Below are positions 38,000 through 49,544 of a DNA stretch of 64,000 nt, piece by piece. Origin of the DNA: Riptortus pedestris (Eukaryota; Arthropoda; Insecta; Hemiptera; Alydidae). Position 1 is the stretch's first letter. Each line of letters begins with the position of its first letter. Below the pieces are notes generated by a model. The model was not told where the DNA came from, did not search any database, and saw only the letters and a program-made list of their open reading frames with translations. A program made the translations under genes and the position numbers. The DNA lies in contig CM032229.1 of NCBI GenBank assembly GCA_019009955.1, forward strand, positions 2,168,501 through 2,232,500, given 5' to 3'.

Positions 38000-38850
38000 A
38001 ATAGAACAACATTTTCAAAAAATTAAATTTCCAACAAGATTGGTCATTTTGGTGGTTATATTGCACTTTCTCTGTTCCCCCTCTAAAGCCCTTAGGTGTA
38101 CGTGGACCGCCTATATGTCGAGTTTAGTAACGATCAATCAAAGTCAAAAACGTGTGATTGTGGATTGTTTGTTAACATTTCCAGCAATAGTGTTCACGGT
38201 ATCTACCGGGATCAAAATGAGAATGATCACTGGATTCATTAATGTTCAGTTTATGCTTCTAGTGATAATTGGGACGGGTTATTTACAAGTTACCACTTTT
38301 TCCATATCGGACGGCTACGGATGATTTTAATTGGTGCGTTTTCTCAAAATCAATTCCATTTTCCCACTGGGGAATTATGTTTTCTCATGTGCCAACATTT
38401 AAATTCGCATTGCTAACCGGAACACACCAATGTGCATAGTTAGTGATACATGTCCAGAGCCCGTTTGTGGTATAGGTTTTGGGAGCAATCTATTAAATGC
38501 ACAATTGTCTTCAAATAATAACTATGGAGTATTGGGCAAGTGGTAGAAATGATGGAATTATTAAATTGGTTACAATTTGAGAAGTAGCTCTGTAACTGTG
38601 AGATTTGTTATCGTGTTTGATGTGGACAGCCAATGGCAGATAAGCCCTATCTACTCCTTAGAGGGTGATTCCTCTCTCTCATGTCTCAAATCGCTCAGTA
38701 ATAAATCCCATTATACAATTGCTTACAAATACCTTCTCTGCTCACCAGCCTATGTACGAACACTTATATATGTTAGTGAAGTCATTAATATGACCGTTTA
38801 AATAAAAAGATTGGATTTTACTTCGTACAAGAAAGCAATAAGAATGAAAT
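38000..38850. other. Laminin intron 1 DNA, partly decayed family B
   Basis: 'gagtttagtaacgatcaatc' near 38120 is family-B-like; the rest is unassigned. A 94-codon hydrophobic open frame at 38040-38324 has no known relatives that I recognise and is not annotated as a gene. Confidence 0.4.
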
Positions 38851-39323
38851 TGTATATATATATATGTATATGTATGTCTGTTAACGCTCTAGCGGTCGCA
38901 ATTTTCGTTTGATCGTTACCAAACTCGATATTTAAACGTTTTATGTAAAAATAAAGATCAAATTCGTTAATGGCTGAAATCGGACCAGTGGGAGAGGGGA
39001 GGATTTTCGAAAATTCAAAATACATATCTCCGTCGGATCGAAAAATTATACAGAATTAATCTTATTGCAAATTGAATTTACTATAAATAATGTTAAATAA
39101 ATTTATTCTGTATCTTGAATATTAACAGAGAAATTTTCATTTTTCTGTTTTCAGCTTCTGAGATGAGGTCGGCTAACTTCGGGTCTAGTCGTGATATTTC
39201 CGTCAAGAGTTAGTTCGGGCACTTCCCGTAACTATTCGACTCTCTATTCTGAAATTTCTCTATTGCTAAACTTCACGTGGGAAATCTGCTTAGTTTACGC
39301 AGCCCCTGCGTGACGGGCTTTTT
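38851..39323 (+). mobile_element. Family-B element, 5'-truncated at its TA tract
   Basis: Starts at a short (TA)n/TG tract, continues 'ctgttaacgctctagcggtc' and ends at the 3' hairpin 'cagcccctgcgtgacggg'. Laminin intron 1. Confidence 0.62.
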
Positions 39324-39387
39324 CGAATATGCCTATGTCTTTTAACGCTCTAGCGCAATTTCTGTTCATTCGTTAAACTCAATATGT

Positions 39388-39823
39388 AAAAGTCCGTCAC
39401 GCAGATGCTGCGTAAACTAAGCACATTTCCCACGTGTAGTTTTACAATAGAGAAATTTCACGAGAGCCGAAGAGTTAAGAAAACGGCCGACCTAGCTTTT
39501 GGCGGGAGACACTCATCCGTTAGCCGCCCCGATTTCATAAAATTGCAAATATCTCGGTTAATATGCAAGATAGAGAATACATTTATATAACAATATTTAT
39601 AGTAAATTCAATTTGCAATAAGATTGATCCTATACAATTTTTCGATCTGACGTATAGTAACGGAAATATTTCAAATTTTAGAAAATCCTCCCCTCTAAAC
39701 CCCCCCCTCCCACTGGTCCGATTTCAGCCATTAACGAACTTGATCTTTCTTTTTACATAAAACGACTAAATATCGAGTTTGGTAACGATCAAACAAAAAT
39801 TGCGACCGCTAGAGCGGTAACAG

Positions 39824-39878
<55 letters not shown>

Positions 39879-40013
39879 GTTTTGAACGGACCTCATTTTC
39901 GTCATCTACTAGGTAGGATCGATGGACATTTGAAGAAAAATGTTGAAAATTCCGTCATGAGTACAACCTCAATAGCTGATTTCCCCTAAGAGAAATCTGC
40001 TAATAAAATGAAG
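39388..40013 (-). mobile_element. Family-B element, full length
   Basis: Runs from 'aagtccgtcacgcagatgct' to 'cccctaagagaaatctgcta'. The core is (TA)n at 39829-39866 with a short (CA)n. Only 64 bases separate it from the oppositely oriented copy at 38851-39323. Confidence 0.65.
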
Positions 40014-40034
40014 ATTAGCAGGATTATGAGGATT

Positions 40035-40239
40035 ATTACTATACGTCGGATCGAAAAATTGTATAGAATCAATCTTATTGCAAATTAAATTTACTATAAA
40101 TATTGTTATATACATTTAATCTATCTTGAATATTAACCGAGATATTTGCATTTTTATGAAATCGGGATAAGGGATGAGAGTAAAACGTCACGTGGGAAAT
40201 CTGCTTAGTTTACGCAGCCCCTGCGTGACGGTCTTTTTT
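40035..40239 (+). mobile_element. Family-B 3' end fragment
   Basis: From 'actatacgtcggatcgaaaa' to 'cagcccctgcgtgacggtct'. The 5' half is missing. Confidence 0.6.
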
Positions 40240-40315
40240 GCAAGTAAGGCTAATTGGGTCTGGATCTCTACAGGTTGCAAAACTTTTCTAGCCAGGATGG
40301 GGCTATGGTTTTTAC

Positions 40316-40566
40316 ATGTGTATAACAATATTTATAGTACATTTAATTTGCAATAAGATTCATTCCATGCACTTTTGCGATCCGACTTATAGTAACGGAG
40401 ATAATTCAAATTTCCAAAATTCCCCCCCCTCTAACCCCCCCCCCCTCTCCTCTGGTCCGATTTCAGCCGTTAACGAACTTAATCTTTCTTTTTACATAAA
40501 ACGACTAAATATCTAGTTTGGTAACTATCAAACAAAATTTCGACCGCTACAGCGGTAACAGACAAA
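40316..40566 (-). mobile_element. Family-B inner fragment
   Basis: Matches the family from 'tataacaatatttatagtac' to 'gcggtaacagacaaatat'. Both ends are missing. Confidence 0.58.
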
Positions 40567-40575
40567 TATAAATAA

Positions 40576-40862
40576 AAAGTACGTCTCGGAAGGGTTGCGT
40601 AAACTAAGCAGATTTCCCACGTAGTTTTACAAAAGAGAAATCTGCCTAATAATAACAGTAGAAGTAAGGAATATCTAAACCTATTCACGAGGGACGAACA
40701 GTAACGGAAACCGCTGCCGTAGCTCTAGGCGGAAAGTCCCGAACATAGCCGAAACCTGCCGTCCACACACACACACAATACAAATGCAAATATCTCGGTT
40801 AATATTCAAGATACAGAATATATAGAACAATATCCCCCCCCCACTTGTTCGATTTCAGCCAT
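40576..40862 (-). mobile_element. Family-B 3' end fragment
   Basis: Starts 'aaagtacgtctcggaagggt', follows 'aactaagcagatttcccacg', and stops at 'gatttcagccattattataa', exactly where the 77-bp tandem repeat begins. Confidence 0.55.
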
Positions 40863-40865
40863 TAT

Positions 40866-41409
40866 TATAAGGTAACCGATATAAAGGTTGTTGATGATGC
40901 TGCAGGTGTGGGATGCCTATTGAGCTCCTACCAGTATGGTATTATAAGGTAGCCAATATAAAGGTTGTTGATGGAGTTGCAGGTGTGGGATGCCTATTGA
41001 GCTCCTACCAGTATGGTATTATAAGGTAGCCAATATAAAGGTTGTTGATGATGCTGCAGGTGTGGGATGCCTATTGAGCTCCTACCAGTATGGTATTATA
41101 AGGTAGCCAATATAAAGGTTGTTGATGGAGTTGCAGGTGTGGGATGCCTATTGAGCGCCTTCCAGTATGGTATTATAAGGTAACCGATATAAAGGTTGTT
41201 GATGGAGTTGCAGGTGTGGGATGCCTATTGAGCGCCTTCCAGTATGGTATTATAAGGTAACCGATATAAAGGTTGTTGATGATGCTGCAGGTGTGGGATG
41301 CCTATTGAGCTCCTACCAGTATGGTATTATAAGGTAACCGATATAAAGGTTGTTAATGATGCTGCAGGTGTGGGATGCCTATTGAGCTCCTACCAGTATG
41401 GTATTATAA
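40866..41409 (+). repeat. 77-bp tandem repeat, seven copies, abutting laminin exon 2
   Basis: Unit starts 'ggtaaccgatataaaggttg' at 40871, 40948, 41025, 41102, 41179, 41256 and 41333, each exactly 77 bases apart. A partial eighth unit at 41410 ('ggtaatcaatataaatgttg') runs into the true acceptor of exon 2. Each unit contains 'gatgctgcaggtgtggg' or 'gagttgcaggtgtggg', which resembles the real intron-exon junction 'tgttgttgcaggtatgtg'. Confidence 0.92.
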
Positions 41410-41441
41410 GGTAATCAATATAAATGTTGATGTTGTTGCAG

Positions 41442-41588
41442 GTATGTGACGTGTGCAATGCCTCCGATCCTTGGAAATCACATCCACCTTCAGCAGCTGT
41501 CGATGGTACCGAGTCCTACTGGTTGTCACCGCCGCTATCCAGGGGCATGGAGTACAGCCAGATCAACTTCACCATAGATCTGGGACAG
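41442..41588 (+). CDS. LanA: Laminin subunit alpha, exon 2 (laminin N-terminal domain continued)
   Basis: Forty-nine codons between acceptor 'gttgttgcag' and donor GTAAGC, phase 0 at both ends. The peptide starts VCDVCNASDPWKSHPP and continues AAVDGTESYWLSPPLSRGM, ending FTIDLGQ. HP-x-x-A-DGT-x-W-x-SPPLSRG is the most recognisable block of the laminin alpha LN domain; the CxxC at its start completes the cysteine pattern from exon 1. An N-glycosylation sequon (NFT) lies at residues 42-44 of the exon. The LN domain mediates laminin network assembly outside the cell. Joined to exon 1 the protein so far has 124 residues of an expected chain of more than 3,000; the rest lies outside the window. 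Confidence 0.92.
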
Positions 41589-43783
41589 GTAAGCCCTTCC
41601 TTTTATTATATTCTCGCTTTAAGAATACTCGACGCGACATGTTGGGAGCACTGTAAATGCTTTTTGGATTCTGCTCAATTAGTTTCTTTTTGAATTTAAG
41701 CTACTATACATCAATGAAGTTGTTCATTTGAATGCTGTTGCCATCATGACTTGTTGCTGTCAAAGTTGTGTTTTAGTGCATAGATGAATGTATAATTAAT
41801 GAACGATTTGAGGTGTAGCAATTTGGTTTAAGGTCTCTCAAAAAAGGGTTGGTTTAAGGAATCTCAAAAAAGGGCTATTGCCCTTAACGGGTAATGCTGT
41901 TTTATTAGGCCTTTGGTAATTTTTTTTGACATCACTGGATCAGGTCAAGGAAGTAGTTGCACCTCAAGAATACGACTCAAGTAATTTGTGCCTGTTTCAT
42001 GTTCCAATACGTGGTCATCTTCCACAAAGAACATCTTACTTCAGCTGGTTTTAACTTGTAAATGGCATAGGAATGTGAAGTCCCAAGACCTAAAAAGAAA
42101 CTATTCCATCATTCTTTTCCCTTTTGATTTCCTCGTGACTCAGTAGTTCTTCCTGCATGTGAGGTAAGCCAGGCCTTATCTGAGTAGACACAGTGATGCC
42201 AGGGCACATTTCTTTTATCGAGTACATAAATAACTTTGAACATCCATAAACTGGTTAGAACTTTAGTGTGGGTAATGTGCAGAATAATAAGAAAAGAATA
42301 AATAACATAATATAATAACTTCTCCAAAATAAAAACAACAATAATAGTAATAAGTTCGTAAAACAATATTTGGGGAAGGCTTCGGACGTTGCACTGGCTA
42401 TTATGATCCAAGACTATTATATCCTAGCTGAGGAGGTTACTCAGTGTAGCCACTAGTCCACACGAATCACTAGTGAATTTTAAAAGCAGGGGGGCCCAGG
42501 TGACAGCTAGTCGCAACCGGGAGGTTACTACCTATTACAGAACTTCTTTTAATATTTTAAAACTACTTTTTACACAACACTAGATACTTCATGAAAAATT
42601 GAGATTTGAAAAATTTCATTATAAACTTGTATGTATATACCCGTAATAGGCTATTATAGACACAGAGTACCACCTAATCTACATGACCATCCTGACTAAC
42701 CTTTCCGGCATTATCCTAAATCCCCTCCCCAACATTTCTAACAGTGTCCTACAATAATAGACTTCCTCTCCTAAGATGTAAATTTCATATTTTTCTTTGT
42801 CGGTCACAGACGTTGTGGTCGACAAGAGACAGAAATGATTAGACAAGGCACTTCTCAACCCCTTACCAGATAAAGCGAAGGCCTATTGGAGTAGTAGTAT
42901 TCTTCCATTCCATCTTTAATCCTCCAGGTTAGGAGAGGGTTAGGGCTTGACGGCTAGGTACTCTTTCATTCCGTTTCCGTCATCTTGTGGCCTATAAATT
43001 GGCCTTTGCTAATTGTCTCCGATGTGCCCTTCATATGTTTCACTTGGTTCACTACAATTTTAACAAATGTAGCTTATTCGTTCCTTACTTCGTAAGGTTA
43101 TTGCTCTCTAGATCTTAACCAGCTTGGTGCAAATACTACAGCGTTATCTCTTGCCCCTGAGTGTTGACGTCTGCATTGATAAGGAATGTATGGCTTACAA
43201 ACTTGATGAAACTACTACTCACTCACATGCGGGCTCCATCTTCCTGGAAACTTCCGCCAACTCCAGTTCGCACCAAACCCGTGATTCAAGACTGCAGGTA
43301 GTACACTTGGGTTAGTGCCTCGCGAAAACGGGTGCCATGTGGGATATATTTGACAAATGTACCAGTGCTTGAAAAAAATACTCCTAATAAGTTTTTTGTT
43401 GAAAAACAACAAAAAAATCCACAAAATGTATTACTGCACTACACTGTCAACTGTCTTCAAACACTGATGGCTAGGAGAACGATTAACCGTTCTTTGTCAG
43501 ACGCAAGAAAGACTTAAAGAAATATTTTAGATTCACCATTGACGATATGAGAGGTGGGCTGGATGCTAACTATCTCAAACATTGGGTTTACTGTTTTCAA
43601 CAAACGATCTCGTTTCCAGCTTCTACCTTATCGCCTCAGCGTATACAGTGCTTCAGCACCAATCAGCAGAAAGCATAACAAAAAGTTCTAATTAATAATT
43701 TATTTAATTGCAATGAAATGACTTTGAACTATTTATATTGTTTTCTAAAGTTATTTTTAAATTCTGAACCCTTATGCAACTAT
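41589..43783 (+). other. Start of laminin intron 2; no exon recognised
   Basis: Mostly unique AT-rich DNA. Short open frames at 42109-42411 and 43124-43315 have no recognisable domain. No match to the next expected laminin segment (the ANSPRPG-type block) was seen here or later in the window. Confidence 0.5.
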
Positions 43784-44232
43784 GTATACCACCGTTGGCA
43801 CTTTTCGCTAGTGTGCGAACAATGGTATACCACCGTTGGCACTTTTCGCAAGAGTAGTGAACAATGGTATACCACCGTTGGCACTTTTCGCAAGAGTAGT
43901 GAACAATGGTATACCAGCGTGTGCACTTTTCGCTAGTGTGCTAATAATGGTATACCACCGTTGGCACTTTTCGCAAGAGTAGTGAACAATGGTATACCAC
44001 CGTTGGCACTTTTCGCAAGAGTAGTGAACAATGGTATACCACCGTTGGCACTTTTCGCAAGAGTAGTGAACAATGGTATACCACCGTTGGCACTTTTCGC
44101 AAGAGTAGTGAACAATGGTATACCACCGTGGGCACTTTACGCAAGGGTAGTGAACAATGGTATACTACCGTTGGCACTTTACGCAAGAGTAGCGAAGAAC
44201 GATATATCGTCGTTGTCACTTTTCGTAAAATA
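43784..44232. repeat. 42-bp minisatellite, about 10.5 copies
   Basis: Unit 'gaacaatggtataccaccgt' plus 'tggcacttttcgcaagagta' plus 'gt' (42 bases). Central units are identical; edge units differ ('gctagtgtgc', 'cagcgtgtgc', 'cgtcgttgtc'). Because 42 is divisible by 3, long open frames appear on both strands; they are side effects of the repeat. Confidence 0.95.
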
Positions 44233-45179
44233 GCGTACTACGATGTATCGTCGTTCGGCACTAAAATGGTTACTCATAGATGCATACTCATAGTACCTAA
44301 TATCGTTAGTCAGCTGATGGAGGACATCCCTTTCATTGTATTTATGATGCCCTTCCTGTAGAAATTAGGATTTCTTTTTTAGGGTTCCAATAACCAGGCG
44401 AATTAAATAGATTTAACTAACTTCTAAAGATTTGGAGTTTTTAGTATTTGAGCCTAATATACCCTGGATCTTAGGCTTCATTCCTTCCCATTATAATGAC
44501 AGACTAGAAGGAGTGACCTCTGGGAATTTGTAATATCTGAAGAGTAGAGTTGGAAGGAGTTTGGGAGTATGGCTATGAATGGCCAGTATTTAGAGGAACA
44601 TTTGGGGAGGTTATCTCTTATCAGACATCTATGTGGCCATGCCTAGCTACAGCTCTGATAACGCACCCCAATATCGGCTACGTTTAACATATTTTCTTCG
44701 GTATCATTCACAAAATTAGACACTTGCGCACGCACGCACAGTAAAAGCAAAATACATAAATTCGTTAGCGACTTTTTTCGAATAATGTCCTGAAATGTTC
44801 ATAGCCCCGCTTGCGTTCATGTAATACCTAACTGCCTAATATTGTCATTCGACTTACTTCTATTTTAGAAGTACCGCTGCCACTGTGGCTAGCTGGATCA
44901 GTAGCGATGTGCAGTCAACCCTGGGGCTGACGAACCCATGACTAACCAAGGTCAGGGCCGAGATCATATGTCAGAGCCAAAAGCGACCACGGTATTCACC
45001 ATCTACAATACCAATTACAATAAATGTACTAATATACATTCAATATTGGATTCCCATGTGAGTTATATTTCCTAATTAGACGAGGTATAGATCATATTGC
45101 ACTTCAAAAGTATTGAATATACAATTTTACTTAAGTATAATCAGTTATCAAACTCTGGTTGGAGGGAAGAGTTTCGGGT
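44233..45179. other. Laminin intron 2 DNA
   Basis: Unique sequence with a short (CA/CG) patch near 44725. An exon-like stretch after 'tctattttag' at 44872 is open for only about 20 codons and resembles nothing known. Confidence 0.4.
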
Positions 45180-45530
45180 TGATCGTGTCAGTTAAGGCGT
45201 TCATTTTAATAGACTTTGTGAAACTTAGAGTGATGGCCTAAATTTTCGTACGCTCAATAGGTATTTATTTTGTGAGGAATTCATTAAATAAAATCCGTAG
45301 TCCCACCCAGGCTAGAAAAGGGTAGTGACCTGTACATAACCCGTCCCAATGAGCCTTAGTTACAAGAAATGAACGTTAATAATTATTAAAATTCTTATTG
45401 CCACCCTGGCTAGAAAAAGAGGTAACCCTTAGACAACTCTTCCCAAGTAGCCATAGTAGCATAAAAAGTTAAATGTTATTTATTCACCATCCACTATGTC
45501 CTACAACAGCTAATTGGGACAGGTTACCAC
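45180..45530 (+). mobile_element. SINE-like repeat, family C, two adjacent partial copies
   Basis: Shared blocks are 'tatttattttgtgaggaatt', 'cattaaataaaatccgtagt' and 'cccacccaggctagaaaagg', with a second set 'attcttattgccaccctggc' at about 45390. The same blocks occur at 46.3-46.5 and 48.8-48.9 kb. Confidence 0.45.
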
Positions 45531-45532
45531 CC

Positions 45533-46115
45533 TTTTAGCAAATTTCCCTTAAGGGAAATCGGCTATTGAGGTCGTCCTCATGACACGATTTTCAAAAATT
45601 GTCTTCAATTGTCTATCGACCCTACCTAGGAGATGACAAAAAAGAGGTCCGTTCAAAATTATATATATGTCTGTTAACGCTCTAGCGGTCGCAATTTTTG
45701 CTTGATCGTTACCAAACTCCATATTTAAATGTTTTATGTAAAAATAAAGGTCAAGTAAGGTAACGACTGAAATCGGACCAATGGGAGGAGGAGTTTAGTG
45801 GGAGGGATTTTCGAAAACTCTCTGTTACTATACGTCGGATCGAAAAATTGTATAAAACCAATCTTATTGCAAATGAAATTTACTATAAATATTGTTATAT
45901 ACATTTATTCTCTATCTTGAATATTAACCGAGATATTTGCAGTTTATTGAGCGTAACAGACATGATGAGATCTGCTAACTTCGGTTGTAGTCGTGAGTTT
46001 CCGGCTAGCTATTTCGGCCGTTTCAGTAACTGTTCGACTCTCGTGAAATTTCTGTATTCTAAAGCTTCATTTGAGAAATCTGCTTAGTTTACGCAGCCCC
46101 TGCGTGACGGACTTT
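45533..46115 (+). mobile_element. Family-B element, full length, short TA core
   Basis: A complete copy: 'ttttagcaaatttcccttaa' at the 5' end, then 'tgacaaaaaagaggtccgtt', only about five TA units at 45660, and the 3' end 'cagcccctgcgtgacggact'. The nearly absent microsatellite shows that the TA tract is a variable part of the element. Confidence 0.68.
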
Positions 46116-46116
46116 A

Positions 46117-46200
46117 TTCTACCCAGGATGGGACTAAGGATTTTATTAAATGAGTCCCTAGTGCCTAGACTCACCACTCTTGGCTTATCATTTCAGATTA
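46117..46200 (-). mobile_element. SINE-like repeat, family C fragment
   Basis: 'ctacccaggatgggactaag' then 'gattttattaaatgagtccc' are the reverse complement of the family C tail and body. Confidence 0.4.
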
Positions 46201-46319
46201 AGACTAACTCCTTAGCTCACATTGCTGAGTTCCATATTACACTATTATTATTTTGTTTAAAGAATAATTCAACATTATAGACAAAGTCTTGAGCTATTTT
46301 TTTGAGAGGCCAGTTTCTG

Positions 46320-46500
46320 ATAATATATATTTCAGTCTCTAACGCTATCTGAGTACTCACATGGTAAACCTAGATTGGAGAGTCCAAATCCCTCGCCTGG
46401 GCAGGAGGTATTTATTTAGTGACGACTTCATTACATAAAATCCTTATTCCCACCCTGACTAGAAAAGTTTGGTAACCTCAAGACAAACCCCTCAAGGGAA
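46320..46500 (+). mobile_element. SINE-like repeat, family C, best copy
   Basis: The head 'gctatctgagtactcacatg', 'gtaaacctagattggagagt' and 'ccaaatccctcgcctgggca' has the spacing of a tRNA-type A box and B box (B-box-like 'gagtccaaatccc'). The body 'tatttatttagtgacgactt' and tail 'ccctgactagaaaag' follow. A tRNA-derived SINE is inferred. Confidence 0.42.
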
Positions 46501-46934
46501 ATCTGCTAAAACTGAACTAAGCCGATGGAATTATTTTAACGCATTCTTCGTGGCTCAACAATCTCCTCTGACCATTAATTACTTTCAGGTTACTAAGTGG
46601 GGAAAATATACATTTTTCGTTTACTTATTGACAATTGTAACTAATTCTTCTGTTGTGTGAAGGCCAACAATCCTGTGCTATCTGGTGGATATCAATTTTT
46701 TTTTTTTTAAATTAAAATATAAACTAGTTTTTATTTTTACATGTTAGTGAATGGGAGCGGCAAGTGTTTATCAGTATGGAAGCTGACATGACAAGAAGAT
46801 ATGAGGCCAAAGATTACAATTTATCACTAGGTCATCGGCTTCAAAGGTATTAGGCCGTTCTTTATTATAAATACATTTGAAAATCTGAATAGAAAATGGG
46901 CTAGTTAATTTGGCTATGAACTCTGATCGGATAT

Positions 46935-47107
46935 ATATTGTTGCCGCTCTAGTGGTCGCAATTTTTGTTTCATCGTTACCAAACTCGATATTTAAACGTA
47001 TTACGTAAAAAGACAGATCATTTTCGGTAATAGCTGAAATCGGACCAGTGGGAGGGGGGATTTTTGAAAATTCAAAATATCTCTGTTACTATACGTCGGA
47101 TCAAAAA

Positions 47108-47152
<45 letters not shown>

Positions 47153-47300
47153 TATAGATAGATAATTTTGAACGGTCCTCATTTTTGTCATCTCCTGGGT
47201 AGGATCGATGGACATTTGAAGAAACTTTTCGAAAATTGCGTCGTGAGTACGACCTCAATAGCTGATTTCCCTTAGGAGAAATCTGCTAAAAGTTCGTCAT
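46935..47300. mobile_element. Two family-B halves in opposite orientation joined at a TA tract
   Basis: 46935-47105 is a plus-oriented inner part ('gccgctctagtggtcgcaat' to 'ctatacgtcggatcaaaaag'). After (TA)n at 47106-47150, 47151-47291 is the minus-oriented 5' half ending 'cccttaggagaaatctgcta'. A complete element would have the two halves in the same orientation. Confidence 0.6.
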
Positions 47301-47449
47301 GCAGAGGCTGCGATATCTAAGAACATTTCCCACGTGCTGGAATGACTCGCTGCTCACATCACCTAACCATGTATTCTCTATTTCTAATTAATAGTCCGAT
47401 TAGTAGAAGTGGGTGGGGTTTATACTGTCCTGGAGCTAGGGCTTTAACA

Positions 47450-47452
<3 letters not shown>

Positions 47453-47496
<44 letters not shown>
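47453..47496. repeat. (TA)n microsatellite
   Basis: About 22 TA units directly before the 5' end of a Helitron copy. Confidence 0.9.
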
Positions 47497-47508
<12 letters not shown>

Positions 47509-48583
47509 GTAACCTCTGTCTGTACATTGTTTTTTTCGCGAAATTTCACGATAACTTTTCGTTTCACATGTCATAGACACCATATCTGCATTTTGTTTCT
47601 TTCGTGTATGTTTGTTTGTTTGTTTGTTTGTTTGTTACCTTTTCACGCATAAACGGCTGAACCAAATTTTATGAAACTTGGTATGTATATTACTACTAAC
47701 CCAACTTAGACTTTAGGCTATATTAATTTTCTCTGAGACGAACAGGAGTGGGGGTTATAAGGGAAGCCTGAAATTAAAAATAGCGATATTTCGTTTTCTA
47801 TTGGTTTTTCGGCAAATATGCACATAACAAAAGTTGTTTATTTTGTAATTTAGAGTAACGTTTGTTATATACACTTTTGTCGTATACCGAAGTTTAAATG
47901 CGTTATACGCTAAACATTATAGCGGGAGTCAACAATATTATTTGCCAAAAAAGACTCAACCGAACTAAATAAAACTCGGTATGTGTATTAGCAGTGAGGC
48001 CTTCATTATAATAAGCCATACTAACATTTCTATGGACGGGCAGGAGTGGGGGTTATAAGGGAAGCCTGAAATTAAAAATAGTTATATTTCGTTTCCTATT
48101 GGTTTTTCCGCAAATATAAACATAACAAAAGTTGTTTATTTTGTTATTTGGAGTAACTTTTGTTATTTACACTTTTGTCGTATACCTAATGATAAATGAG
48201 TTATATGTTAAAACATTAGCGGAGACTAACGGCTGAACCGAACTTAACAAAACTCGGTATGTCAATTAGCATTAATTCTTCCATGATTATAAGTTATATT
48301 AAAATTTTTAGGTTCGAACGGGAGGGGGTTATAAGGGAGACCTAACATAAAAATTCACTATACTTACATGTATAAGAGACGGGAAATATAAAAATATCGA
48401 AGACTGTGAAGAATTATCGAACAACTAATTCTATTATTAGCAAATCACCGGCAACGACGGGTATCAATCCTAAACACTGGGACGGGTAAATGTCAAAATA
48501 TTGTGCAATGTAAAGCCTGCTAAAAAATACCATCACCATTCAGCCTCAAATGAGTTCCCGGGCGAAGCCGGGTATCTGCGCTA

Positions 48584-48584
<1 letters not shown>
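47497..48584 (+). mobile_element. Helitron-like element, subfamily I (3 monomers)
   Basis: Starts 'tataaaattgtaacctctgt', has (GTTT)n at 47608-47636, three monomers (the last diverged), and ends with hairpin CCCGGGCGAAGCCGGG, TATCTGCG, CTAG followed by TATATA. It lies in laminin intron 2. Confidence 0.74.

Positions 48585-48648
<64 letters not shown>
48585..48648. repeat. (TA)n microsatellite
   Basis: About 31 TA units between a Helitron 3' end and half of a family-B element. Confidence 0.95.
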
Positions 48649-48649
<1 letters not shown>

Positions 48650-48774
48650 TTTTGTATGGACCTCATTTTCTTCATCTCCTGGGTAGGGTCGATGGACATT
48701 TGAAGACATTTTACGAAAATCGCGTCATGAGTACGACCTCAATAGCTGATTTCTTTTAAGGGAAATCTGCTGAA
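48649..48774 (-). mobile_element. Family-B 5' half
   Basis: From 'gtatggacctcattttcttc' to 'tcttttaagggaaatctgct'. The other half is missing; the Helitron on the other side of the TA tract appears to have replaced it. Confidence 0.6.
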
Positions 48775-48799
48775 ACCTAAGGGTCTCAGGTTGGACGTG

Positions 48800-48915
48800 T
48801 GACATAACAAAGCGTTAATCTCATTTGGCAAACCTAGAGTCGTGAGTTCTATGCTTGCTTGGGCAACATTATTTATTTAGTGACACAACTCATTAAATAA
48901 AATCCTACAATTTAT
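48800..48915 (+). mobile_element. SINE-like repeat, family C
   Basis: 'agcgttaatctcatttggca', 'aacctagagtcgtgagttct' and 'tatttatttagtgacacaac' match the copy at 46.3 kb in order and spacing. Confidence 0.42.
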
Positions 48916-49404
48916 TGACTCTAGGTTTACATGGTCACATGCATGAATGATTTTTTAAAGGTTGAAAGGAGAGTGGTTTAAAGGGGAATAAATAGAAAAT
49001 TTAAAGTATTTCCGTAAAAAAAAAATAATAATATGGTGTCCTTTTTTTGGGAGCTCTCCAGGACCAATATGATTCCTTATAGTTCAGGTTCAAGCAATAT
49101 GCCATAATTCTGTTGCATAATTATATAAACATAAATATATATGGAGATTAAAACTTTACATTTGCTTAGCCAATATATTTGTTGGCCTTAGAGTTTGCAC
49201 GTCTATCCTGCATGGATGGTGCAGATCGTAGAAGAACCGCTGTGCTGAGCTGATAGAAGATAGGGCTTATAGTGCACATTCCGTCATCTCCTCTAGCAAA
49301 CACTTCACGAGCTAAAGCAGTACTTCTTAGTTAGAGTAGGTTATAACTCACTATATGTGTTATTTCTAAATGTAGACATAGTTTAGTTGGGGTAGTAATA
49401 TCTG
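48916..49404. other. Laminin intron 2 DNA
   Basis: Unique AT-rich sequence; no feature seen. Confidence 0.4.
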
Positions 49405-49544
49405 CTTTAGTAGATTTCACTTAAGGGAAATCAGCTATTGAGGTCGTACTCATGACGCGATTTTGAATAGATTTCTTCAAATGTCCATCGATCCTACTTA
49501 GGAGATGACGAGAATGAGGTCCGTTCAAAATTGTATATGTGTTA

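Noticed and set aside
38040..38324. 94-codon hydrophobic open frame as a membrane protein gene
   Set aside because: It starts inside decayed family B and has no recognisable relatives or gene context.
40866..41409. CRISPR-like regular repeats (77-, 42- and 104-bp arrays)
   Set aside because: The units are directly adjacent without unique spacers, and the genome is eukaryotic; these are minisatellites.
43718..44361. Five overlapping open frames over the 42-bp repeat
   Set aside because: They exist on both strands only because the unit length is divisible by three.
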